64,000 bases of DNA, taken from positions 248,001 through 312,000 of the forward strand of contig NW_004457718.1 of the NCBI RefSeq assembly GCF_000203815.1. The letters run 5' to 3'. Within the stretch, counting starts at the first letter, position 1, and each line of letters starts with the position of its first letter. The notes beneath the pieces are model-generated. The model searched no databases and was not told the DNA's origin. It saw only the letters and a list, made by a program, of their open reading frames with translations. This document shows, piece by piece, positions 50,229-61,056 of this stretch. Source of the DNA: Cavenderia fasciculata. Lineage: Eukaryota > Evosea > Eumycetozoa > Acytosteliales > Cavenderiaceae. The position numbers were made by a program, and so were the translations under genes.

Positions 50229-52400
50229 ATGGCAAAAGGAAAACCAAAAAGAGGTAGCAACCTAGGAAAGCAATTGATTAAATCAAAATATAAGAAACAT
50301 ACTTTGAATAAAGAAACACTTGGTGTATGTTATAATGAGATATAGATATAGAGAGATAGAGATATAGAGATAGAATAGATATTTACTTTTGATGATTTGT
50401 ATTGTTTTAGATGTACACAACTGATATAGATGCAAGAGAAGAAAGAAAGAAACAATTTGCATCACAGACAGACAGTGGAAATATGTTGGATCAATTCATT
50501 GAACAATCAGAGATGGAACAAAAGGTATTCGAAGCAGAGAAACAAAACGTCGTCGTCTTGTTAAAGACATCGTCGACCGTCATGACACAAGAAGAACGTA
50601 CACAGAGAACACTCGAACATCAACAAGTGATGGAAAAGAACAAGTTGTTTTGGAACTCTCTCACTATTCCTCGTCGTCCCTATTGGGATGAAACTACAAC
50701 CACCGAAGAATTATTATTAAATGAAAAGGAATCATTCTATAATTGGAGAAAGGGTTTGGCAAAGTATGTGTTGAAAAGAAAAAACAAACTTTAGAAAAAA
50801 AGAAAAAGAAAGACAATATATTGTAAAAGTATACTTATAATATTAATATACTTTTTGTTTTCTTTCTTTTAGATTGGAAGAAGAAGAAGGATTAATTGTA
50901 ACACCATATGAAAAGAATCCAGAAGTTTGGAAACAATTGTGGCGTGTAGCAGAGAGAAGTGATTTGTTGGTACAGATTGTGGACGCGAGAAACCCGTTGT
51001 TGTTTAGATCGCCGGATCTCGAGAAATACGTCAAGGAGATTGACGACAAGAAGAACCTGTTGCTGCTGGTCAACAAGGCCGACTTGCTGACCAAGGCACA
51101 GCGTCGTAAATGGGCCAAGCACTTTGACACGGAGGGTATCAACTTTAGATACTTTTCGGCACACAAGGAGCAGGTGCGTATCGACAAGAAGAAGCAGATT
51201 GAGAAGTTGTTGGCAGCTGCCAGCTTGCGCGGCGACGACGACGACGATCTCGACGACTTGAACAACTTGGAGATCCAAAAGCTCAAGGAGAACCTCATCC
51301 AAGAGGACGACGACGAGCCCGAGGCCAAGAGCACACCCGTGTCGTCGGCACTGCTGAGCAGCGACATGGAGATGGACGAGAAGATCAGAGTGTACACACG
51401 TGACGAGATTGTTGGCGAGATGCTCAAGTTGGCACCCGAGACACTCGACAAGGACAACCGATACGGCGGACGTGTCATTGTCGGTATGTCGGGCTACCCC
51501 AACGTCGGCAAGTCGTCGACCATCAACGTGTTGTACGGCGAGAAAAAGGTCGCCGTCGCACCCACCCCCGGAAAAACCAAGTACGTGCAAACCATCATTC
51601 TCGACGAGCGTATCGTCTTGCTCGATTGTCCGGGTCTCGTCTTCCCCACCCTGCTCTCGTCCAAGGCAGACATGGTGTGCAACGGCCTGCTCCCCATCGA
51701 TCAGTTGCGTGACTTTATCTCGCCGGTCGACTTGATCTGCGAGCGTATCAGTCGTCGCTACCTCGAAGAGTTTTACGCCGTCGGTATCCCCAAACCAAAA
51801 GAGCACGAGCTCCAAGACCGTCCCCCTACCGCCGCCGAACTCCTCTCTGCACACGCCCAAATGCGTGGTTTCCGTACCGTGCATGGTGTGCCCGATCAAT
51901 CGCGTTCCGCCCGTATCGTCCTCAAAGATCTTGTCAACGGCAAGCTCATCTACTGTTGTCCACCACCAGGTGTCGACAGTCACAAGTTCCAACGCAAGAA
52001 CCCAAAGATCAGAGGTGCCAAGACACTCATCAAGGACAGCACCCTCGACCAACAAGAAGAAGAGCAACTCCGTAGCACCGGCGGTATCACTGCCGAATCC
52101 AAGGAACGTAAGGTCACATACGATGTCAGCGTTGAAAGTGAATGTGCCTATGACGAACAACAAGGTGTTGTTGCCCGTCTCAAATCCAAAAAAGGTCAAG
52201 AAGGCCATATTTTCCATCGTCCAAAGTTCCATCATCAAGAAGTTTCTCTTTCTCAAAAATTGGATAAATTAAAATTAAAAGAACAACAATTAAAAGATTT
52301 AGCAATCAAACAAGCTAAAGAAAGAATTTTACAACAAAAATTACAACAACAACAACAAGAACAACAACAACCAGGAATAATAAATAAATTATATATATAA
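50229..52400 (+). CDS. lsg1: LSG1-type circularly permuted GTPase for 60S ribosome maturation
   Basis: Exons 50229-50324, 50411-50763 and 50873-52400 join in phase (658 residues). The short basic exon 1 (KGKPKRGSNLGKQLIKSKYK) is typical of LSG1. The GTPase motifs appear in permuted order: NKADLL (G4) first, then GYPNVGKSS (G1), then DCPGLV (G3), with an acidic insert between G4 and G1. VDARNPLLFRSPDLEKY and FPTLLSSKADMVCNG are family-typical stretches. In yeast and animals LSG1 is cytoplasmic and releases NMD3 from pre-60S subunits. Codons in the middle of exon 3 are strikingly GC-rich (CTC, GTC, GCC, GAC), unlike neighbours, which suggests high expression. The C-terminus is Gln/Lys-rich coiled coil. 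Confidence 0.93.
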
Positions 52401-53174
52401 ATATTAATATTTTTTTTTAAAATATATCAAAAAGAGAGAGAGTGATAGATACATACGATATTGAGTGTAAATAATTGACCAAGAAAGAACACATCAATTG
52501 GGTTGACCCAACTCTATAGATTGGACAGTTTGTGCCAAACCAATTGATGTGTTCTTTTGGAGATAAAGCGGTCGTTCTATGTATCACTTGATGAGATATG
52601 TGGTATCCTATAGTTGTTCTTGTGTTTCGGTCTTTTACTCGTCCAATATCATTAAAATAATAGCTAATAGAATGTACATGCCAAAGATTGAAACCAGTCC
52701 GATATACGTTTAATTCGATGCTGGTTTTTATCTTTGAATAAAGGGTTAAATCATATGTGATTTCATTAACCTTAACATCTTACCTCTGTTGTTGATCTAT
52801 TGTTTCTGTTGGGGCCCACGTCCAATCAATCGATTTGAAACCATCAAGGGTGCATGAGCAGAACAGTGATACTACTAGAAGATTCTTCCTCTTTGTCTTC
52901 TTGATATCTAATGGTTGTTGAATACACGACGTGTACATCAATTGATACTTTTACCACATCCTTGAATACTTTTCAGGAGATCTAGGTATATTTATGTTTA
53001 CTCTTTAATCTTTAAGACTATTTAAAATAGAATAAGTCAAACTGTTGGTTCATGAAGAAACAAAGGATCAAATTACAAAAAAAATGGATAGATCATCAAA
53101 AAAATAAATTAAATACAATGAAATACATTATTTAATTATTAATTCCAGTGATTTATTTGTATAAATATATATAT
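52401..53174. other. intergenic spacer with hairpin
   Basis: About 770 bases between convergent genes, less AT-rich than usual spacers. It contains the 52484-52557 hairpin. No coding frame of note, although the composition (for example GGGGCCCACG near 52812) hints at a decayed sequence or untranslated RNA. Confidence 0.4.
52484..52557. ncRNA. candidate hairpin RNA with 18-bp perfect stem
   Basis: Arms AAAGAACACATCAATTGG (52484-52501) and CCAATTGATGTGTTCTTT (52540-52557) are perfect reverse complements with a 38-base loop. The loop can itself pair (TTGGG ... CCCAA). A related word, TACATCAATTGATAC, recurs near 52936. The size fits a microRNA-type precursor or a transcription-ending structure. 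No transcript data are available. Confidence 0.35.
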
Positions 53175-53726
53175 TTATCTTTTTTTGTGATGATCAATCT
53201 TAATATCATAATAATAAATGATGATACCGATATTGAAAACAGTTACAAATAATGGGAAATAGTAGGGGATGGCAGTACGTGGAGCAAATACATGACTAAA
53301 CCAAACATGGTGTAATAAAGACCATGCAGTTTCAACTAATAATCCAAGTAATAATGATTTTCTATAATTAAATTAAATCAAATATGTTAATATATATATA
53401 AATATATAATATTTCCATTAATATCATTTGTAATATTTTTGATCTATTTATATATTTATATTTTACCTTGAACCTTCAGTATTACCAAGTACAGATAAAG
53501 TAAGAATGAGAGCAGCGACACAGAAATCAATCAATTTTTCATTGGCAGTTGCATAACCATTGATAGATGAGGCAACAATGAAACCGGCAGATGAGGCCAA
53601 CAATGATACTAATAACCCATGTGCAAATCTACCATGTGACTTGTGAATAAGATACCAAACGACTAATCCAACTACTCCCAATGTGATTCCACTAATATCT
53701 TGATCTGATAAAAATAATATACTCAT
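53175..53726 (-). CDS. small four-pass membrane protein of unknown function
   Basis: Exons 53726-53467 and 53361-53175 join in phase (148 residues). I start it at MSILFLSDQD because the upstream in-frame Met is followed by a run of Arg encoded by a CTT repeat, an unlikely leader. About four or five hydrophobic segments are visible: ITLGVVGLVVWYLI, LLVSLLASSAGFIVASS, DFCVAALILTLSVLG, and PLFVTVFNIGIIIYYY, plus a short amphipathic segment with HHVWFSHVFAPR. The tail is basic (DHHKKR). No family recognised. The pattern resembles small integral membrane proteins found in fungi and protists. Confidence 0.75.
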
Positions 53727-54081
53727 TCTTCTTCTTCTTCTTCTTTTAATAATATACAAATATAAATACAAATAATAATAATAATAATAAATAAGTTATC
53801 TCTTTTACTTTTTAGTAAAATTAAATTAATTCATACTTCAAAAGTCTGTTCAACAAAAAAAAAAAAAGCGAACCATTAATTAAATGATTTAAAAATATCT
53901 TTAAGATTATCAGAATGGATCTGATCCTTCATAGTCTGTCTCTTTGTTGTGTGTTCCCCTTTATCTGTATACATCTATCTATCTTATCTATCTATTGTTA
54001 AGGTTGGTTGTTGATGATTCTGATTTGAATATAAATAAGGAGAGGATGGATGGAACGATCATCCTTTTTTGATTAAAAATA
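53727..54081. promoter_or_regulatory. divergent promoter region
   Basis: About 350 bases between divergent starts, with AT-rich tracts, an A-run near 53857 and TCTA repeats near 53970-53995. No gene seen. Confidence 0.4.
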
Positions 54082-54534
54082 ATGTTTAGAGATACACAAC
54101 AGCAACAACAACAAAGAGGAGAAGATGAATTTGTAAACATGATAGAACCAACCAAAATTGATAGTACAATGGTTAATGGAACATATATAATGGATGAATT
54201 GGATGAAGAGTTGGATCAGTTGTTTGTAGAGATTAGTGATTTGTATGATAGTCATTTCCCAGAGCTGGTTACATTATTGGTTGATCAATTACAATACTGT
54301 CAAGTGATTGAAAGGATGGGCGATCGATGTAATGCCAATCAATGTGATCTCACCTTTTTGATACCTAACCACCTTCAAAATGATATTCTTCAATCTGCTC
54401 AACTCTCTAATGGAACCTCCATCACTCTAGAAAACTTGATCAAGTGTCAACAACTATGCACACAATACCTATCCATCAATACCTATCGTTTACAATTAAC
54501 TGATTATCTAATCAATAAATTAATCATTCAATAA
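54082..54534 (+). CDS. mini PRP31-like protein (NOSIC-type helical region only)
   Basis: A single exon of 150 residues. After a Gln-rich start the sequence LDQLFVEISDLYDSHFPELV, followed by a Leu/Gln-rich stretch ending YCQVIERMGD, matches the pattern of the PRP31/NOP56/NOP58 NOSIC region (small acidic residues, FPEL, then LxY and the GN/GD turn). NGTSITLENLIKCQQLC then corresponds to the segment before the PRP31 coiled coil. The Nop (RNA/15.5K-binding) domain that should follow is absent; a stop occurs at 54532-54534. It could be a small paralogue that competes with or regulates PRP31, or a decayed fragment with a surviving frame. The family assignment comes from pattern matching by eye. Confidence 0.55.
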   Translation: MFRDTQQQQQQRGEDEFVNMIEPTKIDSTMVNGTYIMDELDEELDQLFVEISDLYDSHFPELVTLLVDQLQYCQVIERMGDRCNANQCDLTFLIPNHLQNDILQSAQLSNGTSITLENLIKCQQLCTQYLSINTYRLQLTDYLINKLIIQ

Positions 54535-54994
54535 ATATATATATATTGTATCTCTATCTCTATCTCTATAGCTAGTATCTCTTTTCTTTTGAACAATAAA
54601 AAAAATAATAAATAAATAAAATTGGCAACTACTATAATTTTTTTGGGTTGCCCCGAAAACAAAGCTTCAAAGCTGCAACGAAACATATATATTATTATTA
54701 CCAAAAAAACTTTCACAGCAATATTGTTATTATTAGTTTTATCAAACACACACACGCACACATCACACTCAATCAACCACCACTTTCTCACAACCAACCA
54801 ACCAAACCACCAACTTTAATTAAAATAAAGAAGCAAGCTTTTTCTTACACTTGCTTGTGTGAACAAAGTAGTAGAGAGATTAAATGAACTAGTTAGCAAT
54901 AACAATATATACATATATATATATATAACTAGTTATAGAGATAGAGATACAAATACAAATATATATATATTAACAAAGAGAGAGATATAGAGAG
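54535..54994. other. intergenic spacer
   Basis: About 460 bases with TATCTC repeats after the PRP31-like gene, CA-rich words near 54745-54790, and TA/AGAT tracts before the next start. No supported gene; short frames here are composition artefacts. Confidence 0.4.
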
Positions 54995-57047
54995 ATGATA
55001 AGATATCATGTACAAATTATAATATATCTTTGTATAACCATTCTATTGATGAATGATGGTAATGTACATCGACGCGATACAAGAGTTGAATCGATCGATG
55101 TATTGTTGTGGTGTGGATTCTCTTGGACTGGTTTTGGAAATGAACATTTTAAAATACCAAATTATCTAGGTCAATCATTTAACAAGACTCAATGTCCTGT
55201 TGAATGTAAATGGATTGGTATGAGATATACAATAGTAGAAGAAAAAGAATAATAATAATATAACAAATATAAATATTATATTAATTTTTTTAAATCTTTT
55301 TTTTACTTTAGGAGACAAGAATAAAATAGATCAAGTTGATGCAGTTGTATTTGAAGCACAACCATTGGGTAATTTTGGATACGCCTATTTAAAAGAGACA
55401 CCACCATTTCCACAAAAAGATGTTGGTCAAAAGTTTATAAACTTTGGTTTTGAACACGAAGACTATTTCCCCATCCAGACTGAACCGGGATACTTGGCAC
55501 ATATCGATGCCAATGCAACCTTTCGTCAGTTTAATCAGATCCCATTGACATTTACGTGTTCGTGGGGTATGTACGAGAATGGGTCGATTGACAATTTCAA
55601 AGATGCCTATGTACGTCCGTACAATGAAAAGTTGCGTGTCGTGGCATTCATGGCTACCAATTGTATGGGTGGTGGTGCCATCTATCGTACCAACTATATC
55701 AAAGACATGATGACAACCATACAAGTAGATGCAATGGGAGAATGCATACAAAACAAAAAGTTGTCGCCCGAAGAATTCCCCAAACCTGTCTTTGCCGATC
55801 TCGGACTCTCCATGAAGATCAAGAGAGAGGTATTCTCACGGTACCTCTTTTCATTGGCATTTGAAAATAACAACAAGACTGACTATGTATCTGAAAAGGT
55901 CTATACATGTCTACTTAGTGGATCGCTGCCAATCTATATGGGTGCTCCCAACATTGACGACTTTGTACCACGTAATAGTGTCATTAAAACAAATGATTTC
56001 GAATCACCTCAACATCTTGTAAAATATTTAAAATATTTAATGACAAATGAAACTGCTTATAATGAATATTTTGAAGTATGTAAATGGATAGAATATAGAA
56101 TAGAAATAGATATATATACTTACATTTATTCTTTTTACCTATTTTAGTGGAAAAAAGAAGTATATCCAGAAATGTTTAAACAAAAATATTCAAGATGTGC
56201 ATTTTATGCAGGTGATTGTGATATTTGTAAATATGTTCATAAATTGATTGAACAAGACAAGGTAAAGAATGGAGACCATAATGCGACTTTGCAACATAGA
56301 ATTGATTTTGGTGAACCAAAGGAGGTTAAAAAGTTTACACGTGTTGGTAAACTCAAAGCACAGAGTTGTTTGATTGTCAAGCAGACGAGTGATTTGGTGC
56401 CAGAGATTAACGACGAGTTTACATTTGCAGCGTGGATTCATCCAGAGGCGTCACAGTCACGTACTCTATTTGCCATGGGCGATGCTAATAGTGCCGGTGG
56501 CAAGATGATCAATATCAGCATCGTCCAGGTATGGCGGAGATTCTACGTGCAGTATTGTCTAGTGTCCAACGAGGGTGGCGGAGACTACACCAACGGGTTT
56601 GGCGAATTGGACGAGGTGTGTATCACTGGCGAGCGATCCATTACACACGGCGATTGGAAACACATTGCAGTCACCATCACAAGAGAGGATGTCGACGGAC
56701 ACGATATCCAACGCTCCAGTATCTATGTCAATGGCCTACTCGACGTTACCGAGCGTATGCCTGCACACACCACACTCAAAGCCAGCAATGTCATGATTGG
56801 CTGTAAAAACAATTTCGAAGGTTTGATAGATGACATTGTCATTCGTCGCTACGCCATGTCTCAACAAGAAATCTACCAACTCATGTTTGAAAAGCTTCGT
56901 GGTGATGAACCCGGTCTCACCACCTACATCACTTTCTCGGACAATGCCGCCGTCTCTGACTACTCCAAATATAAATCACCTATTCAAAATACCGCCGTTG
57001 AAATTATTGATACTCCACTTCGTAAACTTGATTTAAATAATTGTTAA
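54995..57047 (+). CDS. alpha-fucosyltransferase (GT10) fused to a LamG-like domain
   Basis: Exons 54995-55217, 55312-56075 and 56148-57047 join in phase (628 residues). The N-terminus has a signal anchor (VQIIIYLCITILLM). The GT10 fucosyltransferase domain occupies roughly residues 30-370, with the family's hallmark motif near residues 250-290 (YLFSLAFENNNKTDYVSEKV, then LLSGSLPIYMGAPN). A CxxC-containing bridge (CDICKYVH) follows. Residues about 400-600 form a concanavalin/LamG-like beta sandwich (FTFAAWIHPEASQSRTLFAMGD, HGDWKHIAVTI, SSIYVNGLLD, IDDIVIRRYAMSQQEI). The enzyme should transfer fucose from GDP-fucose to N-acetylglucosamine-containing glycans in the Golgi. The LamG part may bind the glycan acceptor, which is inference. 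Exon 3 is GC-richer than its surroundings. Confidence 0.88.
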
Positions 57048-57100
57048 ACAAAAATAAAATAAAAATAAAAAGAAAAAGAAAAAGAAAAATAACAATATAT

Positions 57101-57107
57101 ATGTACA

Positions 57108-57141
<34 letters not shown>
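57101..57141. repeat. AAAT tetranucleotide microsatellite
   Basis: Some ten AAAT units in the 3' region after the fucosyltransferase gene. Confidence 0.85.
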
Positions 57142-57246
57142 ATTTAATGTTTTTCTTTTTTTTTTTAATTAATAATATACAATATGGATGGATGGATAAT
57201 TAAATAAATAAATAAATTATAAAGATTCTATAGAGTTTTTGTTTTT

Positions 57247-58044
57247 TTAACTCCAATCTTGTTCTTCATCATCATCTTGTTGAAATTCTTTTTGTTTGGT
57301 TGGTTGGAATTTCTTGGATGGTGCTTCATCTTTATCTGCATGTTTCATAATTTGATTTGTCCAACTAGATCCTAATTGTTGATCACCACTAAAATTACTG
57401 ATTTGTTGTGAATCCATCTTTACAACAGATTCTAAAAAGATTGAATTTCCAATTGTTTTAATTCTAATTTCTAAAATTAATAATAATAATAAAATAGATT
57501 ATATTAATATCATGTTGATTATGTATATATATATATATATTTGTATATTGTATTGTATTTGGTATTTACCATCACCAACTTTAGTATCTTTATGAGAAAA
57601 CTTTTCAGCATCAGCCCAAAATTCAAAGATATTGGGAGTTGATGGATGAAGGGAAGGGAGAGAATCATCGTGAAAACCAATAGGGAGAGCTTTACCAGTT
57701 GGTGATCCTACAGCTTTAGCCAAAGCATTTGAATCAACCTTTTCGACGAGTTGTGATTGCACACGTTCAAATTTGTTTAGGTAGCCTTTGGCAATGGCAG
57801 TGGCACGAACCATCTTGGGAGGTACTTCGACACCATCCTTGTAATTACGTTTTATACATTGATCTACTTCAACTGTAATCGATACGAATCTAGTAGGTAG
57901 TGGAGTGTGATGAACAGCAGGCTTTGAAGAGATAAACATTGAATGTACTTTGACCTTTTTAACGGTTCCTTCAATAATGAATCCATCTCCATTACACCAT
58001 TTCTCCTTTGTCCAATCTTGATTAAAATTACTTGATGTACTCAT
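57247..58044 (-). CDS. unrecognised 232-residue protein
   Basis: Exons 58044-57570 and 57470-57247 join in phase. The first part has a beta-rich look ([35 protein letters not shown]), then a helical stretch ([25 protein letters not shown]), and a second strand-rich piece across the intron ([16 protein letters not shown]). It could be an OB-fold or similar small beta-barrel, but I cannot assign a family. The C-terminus is polar and acidic, ending [11 protein letters not shown], which may be a partner-binding tail like that of single-strand-binding proteins. That comparison is inference only. Confidence 0.75.
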
Positions 58045-58823
58045 GTTTGTATGTATTATCTATCTTTTTATCTTTTATCTTTCTCTTCTGTATATATCCT
58101 CTTGTGTACTAAAGTTGTAATGAAGTTGCAAGATTATAATAATATCTAACAAACATCCATTCCATTGCAAAAATATTAATATTTATTTCATTTTTTTTTG
58201 ATCAGACCGTCATTCTCACTGCGACTTCGAATAGAAGACTTTTGAGTTCAAAAACTTCTTCTTCTTCTTCTGATTGAATGGTTGGAGTCGTCGGTCAATA
58301 GATGTCTATATAGCTCGGTTAACTATTCCTCATTTCAGTACTATTCAATATTTATCAATTCAAACAACACTAATTCACTGCTAGAAATGGAAGTGTTTAT
58401 CATGCTATTATAATGCTATTATATTCAGTAAAGAATGCGATAAAAAAAAGTCATGTTTTTTTTATTTTTTAATTATTTTCAAAGCAGATCATTGATACAC
58501 GTCCTCTCGTCAGACCATATACAACTTTAAGTGTATTATGTACACAATAAGAATTAATCTACAACTTTGTATGATAGTTATCTATCTATATCTCTAGGTA
58601 TCATGGGCCCTTTTGTTATCATGTCGTTGTCGTTCAATATCCATGTGGTTGTCGTTTATCTCATACAAAGCAAAGACATGGATTTTGAACGACAATGACA
58701 ATGACTCGAATCTTGCTTGTCGAGACTGTTTATGGTATGTAAATATAATATAATATAAAAGTAAAATGTGTCTATTTTAATTATATATTTATATATATTA
58801 TTTATTTATCTCTCACTCTCTCT
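58045..58823. other. intergenic spacer with long imperfect hairpin
   Basis: About 780 bases between the start of the 232-residue gene and the end of the RBBP5 gene. It holds the hairpin at 58618-58704 and otherwise AT-rich sequence with TTC repeats near 58255-58270. No gene seen. Confidence 0.45.
58618..58704. ncRNA. candidate microRNA-like precursor hairpin
   Basis: The left arm (about 58619-58646) and the right arm (58676-58704) are inverted repeats of 28-29 bases. They pair with two mismatches and one bulged base around a loop of 29 bases (58647-58675). The core of the left arm reads TTGTCGTTCAATATCCATGT. Overall length near 87 bases and stem quality fit an animal- or dictyostelid-type pre-miRNA. 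The element is intergenic. Which strand is transcribed, and whether Dicer cuts it, cannot be told from sequence. Confidence 0.4.
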
Positions 58824-60536
58824 TTAGGGATCAGGAACAGTTCTAAAAATAAAAACCTCTTCCTCTTCATCACTACTAAACTCTGGTATTGGTGCAATCG
58901 TTTCAATATCGACATCATCTTGTTCAATAATTTGTTGCCTTTGTCTAGCTGACCTTGAACCTCCTCCTCCTTTACCTCCAATAATTCCATTACCAGTGGT
59001 GGTTTGATCTGTTGTTGTTGTTGCAGTACTTTCATCATCTGAATCCTTTGCATCAAACTCATCCTCTAATTCTCGATATTCTTCATTCTCCTCCAATTCT
59101 GTAAAGTCTGGTGCAAATGCACTCCAAGTATCTGTATAAATAGTTGACCATATATAAATAATACCAGTTAAACTAATTGTCAATAACATTGGTCTAAGTG
59201 GATGCCACTAAATATTGTACAAAATTAAATTAAATTAGTAAAATAATAATAATAGATTAATTAATCTAATCTTTTTGATAAACATACACAAATAAATTGA
59301 AAACCTTCTTTTGGACCTTCAAGATCTTTTACAAGACCACCAGAAACACTCCAACAAAATATACTATGCATTGATTTATGTTGCATACCTGCAACTAGGT
59401 ATTCAGAGTTGTTGGAGAAACAACATTTCTTCCATTGTGCACGGTTGACACTGTCGTGGTATTCTCTGACCACTGCAAATGCTTCGAGTGAGTATAATCG
59501 GATGACCTTGTCGGTTGCATTAACCAACATGTACTTTCCATCCCTTGAAAATTCAATCTCTTTGATTGCAGCCGACCCAGACGACACCTTTACAACTCTC
59601 TCCAATGGTAACTTGGTTGATGATCTAGTTGAATCTTGTTGATAATTCTTTTTATGTTGTGTTGTACTATTATAAAATAATAGGTTACCTTTTGAATCAC
59701 CAACTACAATATGATCACCTTTCCAACTATAACTTGCTATAATTTCATTTGTACTTGTTTGTTGATCGGTTTGATTGGTTGTTGACGTCGTAGATGTTGA
59801 TGTATTAGATGAAGATGTATTATTATTATTATTTGATTGTTGTTGTAATGGTGGAGAAGTACTATTCAATTCCAAATCACCCATTACATTGATGGGTGTC
59901 ATATTATTAGTCGGTAAATGAATGAGTAAAGGTGGTGATGATTGTAATGATACCAAACATATATCTCTAAATAGAATGTGATTAATAAGTCAGTTCTGTA
60001 TTTATAAACATATAACAATATATAACATACCCATTTCTAGGATGTAATTGAGCACAACTGATAGAACTGTCAAAGTCTAATTTATAAATGATTGATGAGT
60101 TGTTTATATCCCATAGAATGATCGAACCATCACTGCTACCACTTAATAATCTCTGTCCGTCTCTTGTCCATCTTGATAGTATATATATATATATATATAT
60201 ATATAGATTAAATGAAATGAGTATGATGATCAAAATGAATGAATGATTAGATTAGAGTCTGATCAATCATTCTCTTTGATATGGATAGATATCTTTTGTG
60301 TTTACATACGATAAAGAATTAATAGATTGTTTATGTGATGCGAATAATCTAACGATAGACTTTGTAATAAAGTCCCATATAGATATAGTACCCGATTGAT
60401 TGCCGACAGCCAATAGTGTACCTCTTCTATTAAACTTTAAGCAATTAGCCTTTGACCCTAAACTATCCATCAGATAGTCTTCTACTCCTTCGGGAATATC
60501 CCCTATTCTAAAGGGATCTTGAAAGCTAAGGTTCAT
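58824..60536 (-). CDS. rbbp5: RBBP5/Swd1-like WD40 subunit of COMPASS (Set1/MLL)
   Basis: Exons 60536-60310, 60171-60031, 59966-59288 and 59207-58824 join in phase (476 residues). WD40 blades start with CLKFNRRGTLLAVGNQSGTI then SIWDF, WTRDGQRLLSGSSDGSIILW, and continue through YSWKGDHIVVGDSKGNLLFY and FSRDGKYMLVNATD. The family-specific stretch after the propeller is present: WHPLRPMLLTIS, then WSAFAPDFTELEENEEYRE and an acidic segment (DEFDAKDSDDES) equivalent to the part of RBBP5 that contacts the SET domain and ASH2L. The protein is a core subunit for histone H3K4 methylation in the nucleus. A Ser/Thr/Asn-rich insert of about 40 residues is a dictyostelid-style expansion. Confidence 0.92.
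60181..60206. repeat. TA dinucleotide microsatellite in an intron
   Basis: About 13 TA units inside the first intron of the RBBP5 gene. Confidence 0.9.
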
Positions 60537-61056
60537 TCTCTATCTATCTATCCCTTTCTCTCTTTGATCTGTGCACATATATTATTCTTTCTCTTGACTG
60601 AACTTCAAAACCAATTTATGTGTTTGCAAAAATAAATATGAAAAGTGTGGAGGGGTGAGTTCGCAGCACACAGCTGATTTTATACCATCATTGCGATGAT
60701 CATCTTTCATTGCCCATTCCAGTGGTATTGGGGGGGGTTTGGTTTGGTTAGAGATGTGATATAAATAAAAATATAATTTAAATTGGTTCTCTCCTCTTCC
60801 TTTCCTTTCTCTTCTCTATCATCTCTCATCTCATCAACCAACTCTATTTGTATTCTTTACTTTTAATTTTTTTTTTTATTTGTCTATCCACAATTAATTA
60901 ATCTTATCTTTTGACCAACTAGTTATATAAACCTTTATTTTCTATACAGACCTATTGTATGTGTTGTTAATACAAGAGTATACAAGAAAGAGTAACGATG
61001 AATAAATTGTTATGAACTAATTTTTTTTTTTTTTTTTTTAGTATCTTCTTTCAAGA
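60537..61056. promoter_or_regulatory. divergent promoter region, possible 5' leader intron
   Basis: About 520 bases between divergent starts. It contains a G-run near 60730, CT-rich tracts near 60790-60830, and a run of about 18 T ending in TAG at 61021-61041. That looks like a splice acceptor 16 bases before the ATG at 61057, so the downstream gene may have a leader intron. Confidence 0.45.

Noticed and set aside
50892-52256. 454-residue minus-strand open frame over LSG1
   Set aside because: It is the mirror of a GC-biased coding exon; it has no recognisable motifs, while the plus strand carries all LSG1 GTPase motifs.
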